A stretch of 64,000 nucleotides of DNA, taken from the NCBI GenBank assembly GCA_041686195.1, contig JAWLEI010000001.1, positions 62,001 through 126,000 on the forward strand. The letters run 5' to 3'. Positions 16,374-25,330 of the stretch are shown piece after piece (positions within the stretch are counted from its first letter, which is position 1; every line of letters starts with the position of its first letter). The position numbers and the translations under genes were made by a program. The stretch comes from Desulfovermiculus sp041686195 (GTDB taxonomy: Bacteria > Desulfobacterota > Desulfovibrionia > Desulfovibrionales > Desulfothermaceae). Under the pieces are notes generated by a model. That model was not told where the DNA came from. It made no database searches and worked only from the letters and a program-made list of their open reading frames with translations.

Positions 16374-17744
16374 ATGGCCTCGATCCTGCTTCTTGATGAC
16401 GACAAGAGCCTGCGCGAAGTCCTGGATGTGGCGTTGAGCCAACAGCAACACACCATCCATCAGGCCGGTTCCATAAAAGAGGCCTCAAGCATAGTCACCA
16501 ACGAAATCATTGATTTGGCTTTTGTGGACCTGCGCCTTGGATCCGAAAATGGGCTTGATTTTCTGAAGTGGTTGCAGGACCAGGCCATTGACCTGCCAGT
16601 AATCATCATTACCGCGTATGCCGATTCTCAATCTGCAGTGCAGGCTATGAAGCTCGGAGCCAAAGACTATATAGCCAAACCCTTTGATGTTGATGAATTA
16701 CTCCTCCAGGTGCAAAGACACCTGGAACACTCTCGCCTGGCTGAAGAGAATAAATGGCTCAAAAGTCAGATAAAGAGCCATTTCGGCACCCTCATCGGCG
16801 AAAGCAATAAGATGCAGGAAGTATTTCAATTGGTCCGGCGTATTGCGCCCACCAATATCCATGTCCTGCTCACCGGAGAGTCCGGAACAGGCAAAGAACT
16901 CATCTCCCGGGCTATACATGAGCACAGCCCACGCACCGAACACCCCTTGATGATCGTTAACTGCGGCGGACTGCCCGAATCACTGGTCGAAAGCGAGCTC
17001 TTCGGCTATCGGCGCGGAGCATTTACCGGAGCGGATCGGGCCAAGAAAGGGCTCCTGGAAAAGGCGGACCAGGGGACATTTTTTTTGGATGAAGTCGGTG
17101 AGCTGAAGCCTGGGACCCAGGTCAAGCTCCTGCGCTGTATACAGGATGGAAGCTTCACTCCCCTGGGAGGTATCGAACTGATACGCACAAACCTGCGCTT
17201 TCTGGCTGCCACGAATCGGGATATTGAACAGGATGTGGCGGATGGAAGGTTTCGGGAAGACCTCTTTTATCGTTTAAGCGGGGTCATAATTCACATTCCC
17301 CCCTTAAGGGAAAGGGGAGAGGACATTTTCCTCCTGGCTGAACATTTTTTGCACAAATTCTGCCGCCAACAAAACAAAACTCTGCTTGGCTTAAGTCGTC
17401 AATCCAAACAAAAACTCAAGAACTACCACTATCCAGGAAATATCAGGGAGTTGGAAACCATCCTGGCCCGAGCTGTAGCCCTGGAGACAGGCCAGTATAT
17501 CACCCCTTCTTCCCTGATCATCTATGAACAGCCTCTCACAGGCCAAACCAGCGCCCGGGAAAAAGTTCTCAACCAGGATTTATCCCTGGATGAATACCTG
17601 GAACAGGAAGATCGGGACATCCTTATGTCGGCCTTAGAACGAACCGGAGGGCATAAAAGTCAGGCAGCTCAACTTGTGGGGCTGAGCTTTCGTCAGTTTC
17701 GCTATCGTCTCAACAAGTATCTCATCGCCTCCAAAGGAGAATGA
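16374..17744 (+). CDS. Sigma-54-dependent response regulator (NtrC family)
   Basis: The 456-residue protein has an N-terminal receiver domain with phosphoacceptor Asp52 (LAFVDLRLG) and acidic pocket DDD at 8-10. A central AAA+ domain carries Walker A GESGTGKE and GAFTGA, the loop that contacts sigma-54, and a C-terminal helix-turn-helix (GHKSQAAQLVGLSFRQFRYR) follows. It should activate sigma-54 promoters after phosphorylation. No sensor kinase lies beside it, so its partner and targets are unknown. The intergenic region before it (16261-16373) shows no clear promoter. Confidence 0.95.
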   Translation: MASILLLDDDKSLREVLDVALSQQQHTIHQAGSIKEASSIVTNEIIDLAFVDLRLGSENGLDFLKWLQDQAIDLPVIIITAYADSQSAVQAMKLGAKDYIAKPFDVDELLLQVQRHLEHSRLAEENKWLKSQIKSHFGTLIGESNKMQEVFQLVRRIAPTNIHVLLTGESGTGKELISRAIHEHSPRTEHPLMIVNCGGLPESLVESELFGYRRGAFTGADRAKKGLLEKADQGTFFLDEVGELKPGTQVKLLRCIQDGSFTPLGGIELIRTNLRFLAATNRDIEQDVADGRFREDLFYRLSGVIIHIPPLRERGEDIFLLAEHFLHKFCRQQNKTLLGLSRQSKQKLKNYHYPGNIRELETILARAVALETGQYITPSSLIIYEQPLTGQTSAREKVLNQDLSLDEYLEQEDRDILMSALERTGGHKSQAAQLVGLSFRQFRYRLNKYLIASKGE

Positions 17745-17785
17745 TCTTTGACCAAAATGAGAAGCTGGGTCTTGGGCTCCCGGGA

Positions 17786-18112
17786 TCAGTCCATACCTGC
17801 TTCGGCCTCCAGCTCTCGAAGCCTGGACAGAATCTGCTCCCGTTCCTCCTTGCTCAGGGCAGGGTTCTGCAGACGCCGGCGCAGACCCAATATAACCATT
17901 TCCGTTCGGAAATCCTGACATGAATATGTGCCTTGTCCCAAGCTGTATGCCTCCTGTTCCTCCTGACGATTTATGCAGGTGCTGAAAATACCAGCATAAG
18001 CCTGCCCTGGCAAATCCGCGCCTGCCAGGGTGTTTGCCTTGATTTTTGAAATCGGGTAGGAATAGTCGCTTGTGCATTGGTCAACCTTGGTCCCCAAGGA
18101 GGAGTGGTCCAT
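17786..18112 (-). CDS. Small conserved-looking protein, start uncertain
   Basis: The C-terminal 40 codons read as a well-formed charged helix pair (MVILGLRRRLQNPALSKEER then SRLRELEAEAGMD) of a kind I associate with small uncharacterised Desulfovibrio proteins. The N-terminal end is unclear. ATG 18112 would overlap the lpxI start by two bases on the other strand; TTG 18097 is an alternative; and the only well-placed ATG with a ribosome site, at 18077, is in a different frame. About 110 residues. Function unknown. Confidence 0.55.
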   Translation of the reverse strand: MDHSSLGTKVDQCTSDYSYPISKIKANTLAGADLPGQAYAGIFSTCINRQEEQEAYSLGQGTYSCQDFRTEMVILGLRRRLQNPALSKEEREQILSRLRELEAEAGMD

Positions 18113-18953
18113 GAACCAAAAATCAGCAACCAGACACCCTGCTCCTCTGGGTATTGTCGCCGGGGAAGGGCAGTTTCCACTCCTTGTGGCCCAAGGTGCT
18201 CGGCGGTTAGGACGGCCTGCAGTCGGAATCGCTTTTAAGGACCACACCCGGCCGGAACTTTCCATGCTCCTGGATGAAGTGACCTGGCTGCGCATTGGTC
18301 AGCTGAACAAGATGCTGGCCTTTTTCAAGAAGAATGATGTTCAAGAAGTGGTCTTTGCCGGGGGCATCAACAAACCCCGGACCTTGGACATGCGGCCTGA
18401 TTTCCGAGCAGCCAAGCTTCTTTTTCAATTGCGCAGTAAAAACGACAATTCTCTTTTGCACAGCGTAGTCAAGCTCTTGGAAGACGAAGGTTTCACGCCG
18501 GTGTCCGCTTTGCAGTTTGTGCCCTCTTTACGCGCACCGGCCGGAGTATTAACCAAACGGGAACCCACCCGGCAAGAAAAAGTGGACATAGAGTTCGGAT
18601 GGCCACTGGCTAAGGAAATAGGCCGCCTGGATATCGGACAATGTGTGGTGGTCCGGGAGCAGATGGTGGTGGCTGTGGAAGCTATGGAGGGAACAAATGA
18701 AACCATTTCCCGGGCCGGGAGCTTGGTGGGCAAAGGAGGGGTGGTCATAAAGACCTTCAAGCCGGGCCAGGAAGAATATGTAGATCAACCTGCGGTTGGC
18801 CTGGAGACCATTCGAACCATGCTCAAGGCCGGGGCCACGTGTCTGGCTGTCGAGGCGGACAAGAGCCTGTTCTTCGATCGTCAGCAGGCACTTGAAATAG
18901 CCAACGAGGCCCGGATTTGCATTGTGGGCTACCATACCGGCTTTGAATTCTAG
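18111..18953 (+). CDS. lpxI: UDP-2,3-diacylglucosamine diphosphatase LpxI
   Basis: LpxI hydrolyses UDP-2,3-diacylglucosamine to lipid X in lipid A synthesis in organisms lacking LpxH. The 280-residue protein starts with the family pattern LGIVAGEGQFPLLVA and has VFAGGINKPRTL and the C-terminal GVVIKTFKPGQE region. AAGGAGGAGTGGTCC precedes the ATG; an upstream TTG-started frame adds only 13 residues. It stands alone just upstream of mreB; other lipid A genes (lpxC, lpxK) are elsewhere in the window. Confidence 0.95.
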   Translation: MNQKSATRHPAPLGIVAGEGQFPLLVAQGARRLGRPAVGIAFKDHTRPELSMLLDEVTWLRIGQLNKMLAFFKKNDVQEVVFAGGINKPRTLDMRPDFRAAKLLFQLRSKNDNSLLHSVVKLLEDEGFTPVSALQFVPSLRAPAGVLTKREPTRQEKVDIEFGWPLAKEIGRLDIGQCVVVREQMVVAVEAMEGTNETISRAGSLVGKGGVVIKTFKPGQEEYVDQPAVGLETIRTMLKAGATCLAVEADKSLFFDRQQALEIANEARICIVGYHTGFEF

Positions 18954-19006
18954 ATTGGAAAGCAGGACCGGACAAACCGATAACAGATATTGAACAGAGA
19001 GGAAGC

Positions 19007-20050
19007 ATGCCCAATATCTTCAATAAATTACTTGGCGTCTTTTCCAGTGATCTGGCCATTGATCTGGGTACTGCCAACACCCTTGTTTATGTCCGAGGAA
19101 AGGGAGTTGTTCTCAATGAGCCATCGGTTGTGGCTGTCAAGAAGGATAACAAGGGAACCAGCAAGGTTTTGGCCGTGGGCAACGAGGCCAAGCGCATGCT
19201 GGGCAGAACACCGGGAAATATCGTGGCCATCCGCCCCATGAAGGATGGAGTGATTGCCGATTTTGAAATCACTGAATCCATGCTCCGTTATTTCATTGCC
19301 CAGGTACACAACAGCCGCCGCCTGGTTCGACCCAGAATCATCATTTGCGTCCCCACTGGCATTACGCAGGTAGAAAAAAGGGCGGTCAAAGAGTCGGCCC
19401 AGAGTGCTGGGGCCAGGGAGGTCTATCTCATTGAGGAGCCTATGGCTGCTGCCATCGGGGCCAATCTACCCATCACGGAACCCACGGCCAACATGGTTGT
19501 GGACATAGGCGGGGGGACCACAGAGGTGGCAGTCATCTCTCTGGCCGGTATTGTCTACAGCAAATCTGTCCGGGTGGGTGGAGACAAGATGGATGAATCC
19601 ATCATGCATTATATTAAGCGCAAATACAATCTTCTCATCGGCCTGAGCAATGCTGAACGGATCAAGCAGTCCATTGGGGCAGCTTTCCCCGGGGAGTACG
19701 ACACCCAGGAACTTGAAGTCAAAGGCCGGGACCTGGTCTCCGGGATTCCCCAACACTTAAAAGTCAATTCAGAAGAGATACGAAACGCGATTTCCGAAGA
19801 GGTGGCCACCATTACCCATGCCGTGCGTATGGCCCTGGAACAGGCTCCGCCAGAACTGGCTTCAGATATCGTGGATCGCGGAATCGTGGTCACCGGCGGG
19901 GGGGCATTGCTGAAGGGACTGGACCAACTGCTGCGCGAGGAGACCTCACTGCCCATTACTATGGTGGATGAACCCTTGTCCACGGTGGTTCTTGGTTCAG
20001 GCAAGGTGCTCGACAATCTGGATATCCTGAAAGAAGTGACCATCGATTGA
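19007..20050 (+). CDS. mreB: Rod shape-determining protein MreB
   Basis: MreB is the bacterial actin homologue that guides cell wall insertion along the side wall. The 347-residue protein begins with the phosphate-binding DLAIDLGTANTLVYV and has the adenosine motif IGGGTTEVAVI. It is complete and of normal length. It is first in mreB-mreC-mreD-mrdA-rodA, the full elongasome set, indicating a rod or vibrio cell shape. Confidence 0.98.
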   Translation: MPNIFNKLLGVFSSDLAIDLGTANTLVYVRGKGVVLNEPSVVAVKKDNKGTSKVLAVGNEAKRMLGRTPGNIVAIRPMKDGVIADFEITESMLRYFIAQVHNSRRLVRPRIIICVPTGITQVEKRAVKESAQSAGAREVYLIEEPMAAAIGANLPITEPTANMVVDIGGGTTEVAVISLAGIVYSKSVRVGGDKMDESIMHYIKRKYNLLIGLSNAERIKQSIGAAFPGEYDTQELEVKGRDLVSGIPQHLKVNSEEIRNAISEEVATITHAVRMALEQAPPELASDIVDRGIVVTGGGALLKGLDQLLREETSLPITMVDEPLSTVVLGSGKVLDNLDILKEVTID

Positions 20051-20056
20051 TGTATT

Positions 20057-20914
20057 GTGTTGCCATTTAAGCCGCGTCATATCATTTTGGCCTTTCTCCT
20101 GCCCTTGTTTTTGTATATGAGTATGTATACATGGAACTGGAAAACAGGGCATTTGGATCGATTGGCCAGATACACCGGATTAGAGATTGTTGGCAGTGTC
20201 CTGGCCCCCGGAAAATGGGTTCACCGCAGAGCACAGTCCTTTTGGGATACTTATGTCCATCTTCATCAGGCCCAGGAACACAATGTTGCCCTGCAAAAAG
20301 AAATCCAAAACTTGAAGCTGGAGATCATGCGCCTGCGAAAGGAGGCCCAAACCGCTTCGAGACTGCGAAAGCTGTTGTATTTCTCCCCACCGCCGGAGTG
20401 GGAATTTCAAGGAGCTGATATCATAGGGAGCAGGATCGGGCCCAACGCAGTGTTACAGACAGTGACCATCAACAAGGGCAGCCGTGACGGCATCACCAAA
20501 AATACCCCCATACTGACCCCTGATGGTGTTGTTGGGCGGGCAAACCAGGTCAGCCCTCATTTCTCCACCGTTTTGCTCATCACAGATCCCAACAGCAATA
20601 TCCCGGTCCGCGGTCAACGCAGCCGGACCAACGGTATACTTCGAGGGCAGGGTCTGCGGCGGCCACTCCAGGTAAAGCATGTGCCTCAGAATTCACCCAT
20701 GTACGAAGACGAAGTCTTGGTCACTTCCGGCCTGGACGGACTGTTTCCCAAGGGCCTTCCGGTGGCCAGAGTGGAAAAAGTGACCATTTCAGATCTTTCC
20801 CTGTTTAAAGAGGTACAAGCCCAGTCCTTGGTGGACGTCAAACAACAGGAAGAAGTTCTGGCTATCCAGTTGACAAAGATCGACTCATCTGCTGTCCAAA
20901 AAGCCGAACCATGA
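20057..20914 (+). CDS. mreC: Rod shape-determining protein MreC
   Basis: MreC links cytoplasmic MreB to periplasmic penicillin-binding proteins. The 285-residue protein has one N-terminal membrane helix, a coiled coil around residues 70-105 (QAQEHNVALQKEIQNLKLEI), and a beta-rich domain with VTINKGSRDGI and VVGRANQVSP. The start is a GTG six bases after the mreB stop, with no strong ribosome site, suggesting translational coupling to mreB. Confidence 0.96.
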   Translation: MLPFKPRHIILAFLLPLFLYMSMYTWNWKTGHLDRLARYTGLEIVGSVLAPGKWVHRRAQSFWDTYVHLHQAQEHNVALQKEIQNLKLEIMRLRKEAQTASRLRKLLYFSPPPEWEFQGADIIGSRIGPNAVLQTVTINKGSRDGITKNTPILTPDGVVGRANQVSPHFSTVLLITDPNSNIPVRGQRSRTNGILRGQGLRRPLQVKHVPQNSPMYEDEVLVTSGLDGLFPKGLPVARVEKVTISDLSLFKEVQAQSLVDVKQQEEVLAIQLTKIDSSAVQKAEP

Positions 20915-20928
20915 GAAAATAAGCCTGT

Positions 20929-21396
20929 ATGCACATCGTGTCTTGGTGGGTCCTTTTTACTGCTGTGTGTATTTGGATGCAAAACACTTTGCCTGGTATT
21001 GATTGCTTTGGACCGGCTCTGCTTGTTCTTTTGCACCTTAAGCGATACAAAGAGGCAGTCTGGCTGACCCCTGTATGGATAGTGATCAATGAAGGCGCTG
21101 GAACCCTGGCCTTTGGCTTATCTATCCTGTGGATAGGCGGTTTGGTACTTATTTTTTTCATCCTCTGCCAGTACCTGAGCAGCTCGAATTTTACCTTCCT
21201 GCTCACCCTCTCTGTGCTGGCCGGCTTCTGGCAATCAGCCACTCTCAGGCTCATGGTGACCCTGCAGGAGCTGAACATCGCTGCAGATCAGATTCTGCTC
21301 CAAGGCATAAAAACGACTTTAGTGTTTCCTCTGCTGTGGGTCGCCATGCTAACAGCCTTTAAACGCTGGGGGCAGTCGCGCCATGTTTCGCCCTGA
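20929..21396 (+). CDS. mreD: Rod shape-determining membrane protein MreD
   Basis: This 155-residue protein is almost wholly hydrophobic with five or six predicted helices, matching MreD. It has few conserved residues, so the call rests on length, topology and its place between mreC and mrdA. Its 3' end overlaps mrdA by 14 bases, a sign of coupled translation. Confidence 0.85.
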   Translation: MHIVSWWVLFTAVCIWMQNTLPGIDCFGPALLVLLHLKRYKEAVWLTPVWIVINEGAGTLAFGLSILWIGGLVLIFFILCQYLSSSNFTFLLTLSVLAGFWQSATLRLMVTLQELNIAADQILLQGIKTTLVFPLLWVAMLTAFKRWGQSRHVSP

Positions 21397-23167
21397 CCAG
21401 ACCCATGCCAAACCCACAGAACGTATTGCCCTTTTACAGGTACTCATAATCGCCCTTTTTGTCGTTATTGCCCTTCGACTGTGGTACTTCCAGATCCATA
21501 AAGGTGAAGACTTTGCTCAAAAAGCTCAGGCCAACATCACCAAACGTCAGCCGGTCCTCGCCCCTAGGGGCCTGATTCGGGATCGACACAAAACCATTCT
21601 GGCCGACAACCGGCCGGCATATGGCCTGGCCCTAATCCGGGAAAACTGTCCGGATATCAAAACTACCCTGGAGCAGGTCAGCACCTGGACCGGGGTTCCC
21701 TTGTCCGTCTTGGATCAAAGATTTGACCACAATCGCTCCCAAGTCCAAGCCTTTAATCCATTGCTGCTTGTTCCCAATTTGAGCTTTGAACAACTCGCCT
21801 ATCTTGAGGCCAGGATTCACGAATGGCCTGGGCTGACCATCATGACCCGTCCCTTGCGCACATATCCGTATGGACCTGCTGTGTCCCATGTTCTGGGGTA
21901 CGTCGGGCAGGCCGACAAGGAGGAACTCAGAGCGAATCCCCGCCTGGGCATGGGCGACATGATCGGCAAGCAGGGAGTGGAAAAAGCATTTGAAGATGTC
22001 CTGCACGGGCAGAAAGGACGCAAGCAGCAGGTAGTCAATGCCCAGGGGCGGACCTTGCGCTCGCAAATCATTCAACCACCAAAACCAGGTTCTGATCTAG
22101 ACTTAAGCCTTGATTTGCCCTTACAAAAGTTTATTTGGGACAAACTGGGAGAACACAGTGGTGCTGCATTGGTCATGGATCCAAACAGCGGCCAGATCCT
22201 GTCTATGGTCAGCAAACCTGGGTACAATAATAATCTCTTTGTCCAGGGACTGAGTCCTGAAAAATGGAAAAATTTGCTCAGAGATCCCAGCCTTCCTTTG
22301 CAAAATCGTGTTACGCAAGCCAGTTATCCCCCGGGCTCTGTTTTCAAGCTGGCTATTGCCTCCTGCGCCCTGGCCCGCTCAGACATCTCTCCATCCACGA
22401 CTTTTTATTGTCCCGGCCGTTATAAGCTGGGAAATGGTGTATTTAGGTGCTGGAAAAGAGAGGGTCATGGAAGATTAAATCTCCAAGAGGCCATCAGCCA
22501 GTCCTGCGATGTCTATTTTTATAACCTCGGCGAGCAGCTTGGTATATCACGCATCAGCCAATTCGCTTTGCAATCAGGTTTTGGTCAGCCGACCGGAATC
22601 AATCTGCCCAATGAGAGCAAAGGTCTTATACCGGATAAGGAATGGAAGCGCAGAAGGTTCGGCCAGCCCTGGCAGGGGGGCGAGACAGTTATTACCGCTA
22701 TAGGCCAAGGCTATGTAACCACTACCCCTCTCCAGCTCGCCCACTTTGTTTCCGCTCTCGTAAACGGCGGAGATTTGCTTCGACCGCAGCTTGAGCTCAA
22801 TGCCTCTGTAGAGGAGCAGGGCAGCTTACCCCTTCACGACAAACACCGGCAGTTCATCACCCAATCCATGATCCACACTGTAGAGAGCAAACGCGGCACG
22901 GCCAGAAGACTGCGCATGCAAAATGCCACCATTGGGGCCAAGACAGGCACGGCTCAGGTGGTCCGGCTGGCTGAAGAACATGAAGATAAAGATACCGAGG
23001 AGATCCCTTATCTGCTCCGAGATCATGCCTGGATGGCCAGCTTCGGATCCAGAGGCGAGGACACCTATGTGGTGGTGGTCCTCGTGGAGCATGGCGGGAG
23101 CGGGAGTTCCACCGCCGGCCCCATAGTCAAAGATATCTATGAGCACCTCTTTTCCGCAGATTCTTAA
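21383..23167 (+). CDS. mrdA: Penicillin-binding protein 2 (elongation transpeptidase)
   Basis: PBP2 cross-links peptidoglycan during side-wall elongation and works with RodA. The 594-residue protein has one N-terminal membrane helix, the dimerisation domain, and a transpeptidase domain with the catalytic serine in PPGSVFKLA, the SCD triad motif and KTGTAQ. Length and motif order are normal. It overlaps mreD and is separated from rodA by 95 bases. Confidence 0.97.
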   Translation: MFRPDQTHAKPTERIALLQVLIIALFVVIALRLWYFQIHKGEDFAQKAQANITKRQPVLAPRGLIRDRHKTILADNRPAYGLALIRENCPDIKTTLEQVSTWTGVPLSVLDQRFDHNRSQVQAFNPLLLVPNLSFEQLAYLEARIHEWPGLTIMTRPLRTYPYGPAVSHVLGYVGQADKEELRANPRLGMGDMIGKQGVEKAFEDVLHGQKGRKQQVVNAQGRTLRSQIIQPPKPGSDLDLSLDLPLQKFIWDKLGEHSGAALVMDPNSGQILSMVSKPGYNNNLFVQGLSPEKWKNLLRDPSLPLQNRVTQASYPPGSVFKLAIASCALARSDISPSTTFYCPGRYKLGNGVFRCWKREGHGRLNLQEAISQSCDVYFYNLGEQLGISRISQFALQSGFGQPTGINLPNESKGLIPDKEWKRRRFGQPWQGGETVITAIGQGYVTTTPLQLAHFVSALVNGGDLLRPQLELNASVEEQGSLPLHDKHRQFITQSMIHTVESKRGTARRLRMQNATIGAKTGTAQVVRLAEEHEDKDTEEIPYLLRDHAWMASFGSRGEDTYVVVVLVEHGGSGSSTAGPIVKDIYEHLFSADS

Positions 23168-23262
23168 TTGTACTGTTTTGGCTTTAGGACAAATTTTTCT
23201 CATGGGCCATTATTTTCCCGAATGCGCTGAAGGGCCGGCCAAGCTGCCGGTGGAGATTGTCC

Positions 23263-24378
23263 ATGTCCCCTTTTGATCGCCGCCTTTTCACTCATCTGAA
23301 CTGGTCCCTCCTTTTGCTGGCCATGCTCCTGTTCGGTCTTGGGGTCCTCAACATATACTCAGCCAGTTCTTTACAAAGTGCAGCCGGAATGACCAGGGTG
23401 GCTTTTTTCCAAAAACAGCTTTTCTGGGGAGGAATCGGACTTTGCGGCCTGGTTTTCTGCAGCTCTTTTGATTATCGCCATTTACGCAGCCTGGCCTGGC
23501 CAGCCTACTGGCTCTCTCTCTTTCTCCTGGCCTTTGTTTTTTTCACCGGCGAAGCCATTTACGGGTCCACCAGGTGGCTGGATTTTGGTTTGTTTCACTT
23601 TCAGCCTACTGAATTGGCGAAACTGAGCTGTTTGCTGCTCACTGCTTTGCTTCTCACCCGTATTCCCGGACTTTTGACATGGAAGGACCTGGGGAAAATC
23701 CTGCTCATCATATCCGTCCCGGTAGGGTTCATTGTCATCCAGCCGGACCTGGGGTCGGGGCTCAACATCCTCCTCCTTGCCGGCGGGATGATGCTCTATC
23801 ACGGCATACAGACCCGGATATTCTGGACCCTGGCTCTGGCCGTACCTGCACTCATGCCCATCTGCTGGTTTGGTCTGCATGACTATCAGCAAGAAAGGAT
23901 TTTGACCTTCATCAATCCGGAGAGCGATCCGCAAGGAGCTGGCTACAATATCCTGCAGTCGCAAATCGCCATAGGCTCAGGCCAAACTTGGGGCAAAGGT
24001 TTCCTGGAGGGTACTCAGAGCCAATTGCGATTTTTGCCTGAAAAGCACACTGATTTTGTTCTGGCCGTATTCGGGGAGGAATGGGGTTTTGTCGGTTCGA
24101 TCTTGCTGCTCAGCCTGTTTTGTGTCTTTTTGTACCAGATCATGATGGTTATTCAGGATTCCAAGGACCGATTTGGACATTATATAAGTGTTGGTGTTTT
24201 TTTCTATTTCTTCTGGCAGATCGCCATAAATATGGGAATGGTTTTAGGCCTTTTGCCGGTTGTGGGCATCCCCTTACCCTTTCTGAGCTATGGAGGAACC
24301 TCAACACTCATTAATTTTTGCTTCCTTGGTTTGGCCCTCAATGTGTCAATGCGCAGATTTGTGTTCAAATCAGATTAA
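23263..24378 (+). CDS. rodA: Peptidoglycan glycosyltransferase RodA
   Basis: RodA is a SEDS-family polymerase that builds glycan strands from lipid II together with PBP2. The 371-residue protein has about ten membrane helices and the SEDS signatures FGLGVLNIYSAS, FQPTELAKLS, EKHTDFVLAVFGEEWGF and LPFLSYGGTS. ATG 23263 is chosen because GGTGGAG precedes it; a TTG two codons earlier is also open. It ends the mreBCD-mrdA-rodA operon. Confidence 0.96.
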   Translation: MSPFDRRLFTHLNWSLLLLAMLLFGLGVLNIYSASSLQSAAGMTRVAFFQKQLFWGGIGLCGLVFCSSFDYRHLRSLAWPAYWLSLFLLAFVFFTGEAIYGSTRWLDFGLFHFQPTELAKLSCLLLTALLLTRIPGLLTWKDLGKILLIISVPVGFIVIQPDLGSGLNILLLAGGMMLYHGIQTRIFWTLALAVPALMPICWFGLHDYQQERILTFINPESDPQGAGYNILQSQIAIGSGQTWGKGFLEGTQSQLRFLPEKHTDFVLAVFGEEWGFVGSILLLSLFCVFLYQIMMVIQDSKDRFGHYISVGVFFYFFWQIAINMGMVLGLLPVVGIPLPFLSYGGTSTLINFCFLGLALNVSMRRFVFKSD

Positions 24379-24592
24379 CTTTCGAGCTCAAGGTTCACTG
24401 TTCAAGGTTATAATCAAAAAATCAGGAAGATATGAAAACGTTGAAGTCTTAACTTGACTAGCATGTATCGTATATAAGAGCTGGCATCTCAGCAAAAACC
24501 TTGCCAGCCGAGAGATTACTATGAACTGAGCAAATCGTCATCAGGCTGGGCACTGGCAAGAAAAAGAAAGACTTGACAAAACTCACAAACAG

Positions 24593-24607
24593 TAATAATT
24601 ATTATTT
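24593..24607 (+). promoter_or_regulatory. Fur/PerR-like box upstream of dfx
   Basis: TAATAATTATTATTT matches the 7-1-7 Fur consensus at 11 of 14 defined positions and the PerR consensus equally well; its core TAATAATTATTA is a perfect palindrome. It lies where the -10 of the TTGACA promoter at 24573 would be. Control of superoxide reductase genes by peroxide- or iron-sensing regulators is established in related organisms. Confidence 0.5.
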
Positions 24608-24611
24608 TCAT

Positions 24612-24640
24612 AAAGGCAGCAATGACTGCCTTTTCCTTTA
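24612..24640 (+). terminator. Terminator-like hairpin upstream of dfx
   Basis: AAAGGCAG pairs with CTGCCTTT around the loop CAATGA, followed by TTCCTTTATTC. The 8-base stem and T-rich tail look like an intrinsic terminator on the plus strand. It lies between the Fur/PerR-like box and the promoter nearest dfx, so it may insulate dfx or end an upstream transcript. Confidence 0.5.
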
Positions 24641-24643
24641 TTC

Positions 24644-24672
24644 TTGCTTCCAGGCCCAAAATGATTCATAAT
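24644..24672 (+). promoter_or_regulatory. Candidate promoter of dfx-rub
   Basis: TTGCTT, a 17-base spacer and CATAAT (24667-24672) give a start near 24679 and a leader of about 56 bases to the dfx ATG. The -10 matches five of six bases, the -35 only three. Confidence 0.4.
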
Positions 24673-24734
24673 TTGGATACAGATGGCATTTATTTTGGGC
24701 AGACCCAATCAACCCTATGCAAAGGAGTTTTGGC

Positions 24735-25115
24735 ATGGCTACACAATTAGAGGTTTACAAATGCAATGCCTGCGGGAATATTGTCGAGGTTCTGCACGGC
24801 GGGGCCGGGGAGCTGGTCTGTTGCGGACAGCCTATGGAGCTCTTGCAGGCCGGCAGCGTGGATGCGGCAAAGGAAAAACATGTCCCGGAGATTGAAAAAA
24901 CAAGTAATGGCTTTAAGGTCAAAGTAGGTTCGGTTGCCCACCCGATGGAAGAAAAACATTATATTGAGTGGATTGAGCTTATAGCCGACGGCAAGGCCTA
25001 CCGCGAGTTCCTCAAGCCAGGACAAGCTCCGGAAGCAGAGTTCTGTGTCCAGGCCTCACAGGTTACAGCCAGGGAATACTGCAATATACATGGACTTTGG
25101 AAGGCCGAATCTTAG
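24735..25115 (+). CDS. dfx: Desulfoferrodoxin (superoxide reductase)
   Basis: Desulfoferrodoxin reduces superoxide to peroxide without making oxygen, protecting anaerobes. The 126-residue protein has the N-terminal desulforedoxin iron site (C10, C13, C29, C30) and the catalytic iron domain with HPMEEKHYIEW histidines and the C-terminal CNIHGLW that completes the His4Cys site. So it is the two-iron class. AAAGGAG precedes ATG 24735. Rubredoxin, its electron donor, follows after 48 bases. Confidence 0.98.
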   Translation: MATQLEVYKCNACGNIVEVLHGGAGELVCCGQPMELLQAGSVDAAKEKHVPEIEKTSNGFKVKVGSVAHPMEEKHYIEWIELIADGKAYREFLKPGQAPEAEFCVQASQVTAREYCNIHGLWKAES

Positions 25116-25163
25116 GGCCTCCCTCACTTGTTCGCTCATAACTCAATGACAGGAGGATTTAAT

Positions 25164-25325
25164 ATGGAACGATGGGTATGCGGTGTGTGCGGTTATGTGT
25201 ACGATCCAGCAGAAGGGGATCCAGAAAATAACATCCCGGCCGGGACCAAGTTCGAAGACCTGCCCGATACATGGGAATGCCCGGTGTGCGGGGCGGGTAA
25301 AGACGAGTTCAGTAAAGAAGAGTAA
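25164..25325 (+). CDS. rub: Rubredoxin
   Basis: This 53-residue rubredoxin carries the one-iron site with CGVCG and CPVCG and the family core YVYDPAEGDP and LPDTWECP. It passes electrons to superoxide reductase in the cytosol. AGGAGGATTTAAT precedes ATG 25164; an upstream in-frame start is rejected for lack of a ribosome site. It is the second gene of dfx-rub, the same order as rbo-rub in Desulfovibrio. No rubredoxin:oxygen oxidoreductase gene follows. Confidence 0.98.
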   Translation: MERWVCGVCGYVYDPAEGDPENNIPAGTKFEDLPDTWECPVCGAGKDEFSKEE

Positions 25326-25330
25326 ACACG

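Larger units (their letters stand above)
24379..24734 (+). other. 356-base intergenic region with hairpins and possible small RNA
   Basis: No gene is evident. Between rodA and dfx there is TTAACT-16-TATATA (24449-24476), a GCTGGCA/TGCCAGC stem with a 15-base loop (about 24480-24508), TTGACA at 24573-24578, a Fur/PerR-like box, a terminator-like hairpin and a further promoter before dfx. The arrangement could be a short untranslated RNA ending at the hairpin, or layered control of dfx. I do not recognise a known riboswitch fold. Confidence 0.4.

Noticed and set aside
23168..23262. A 24-codon frame (MGHYFPECAEG) between mrdA and rodA
   Set aside because: It is too short and lacks a ribosome site. 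It overlaps the rodA start, and I see no sign of conservation.
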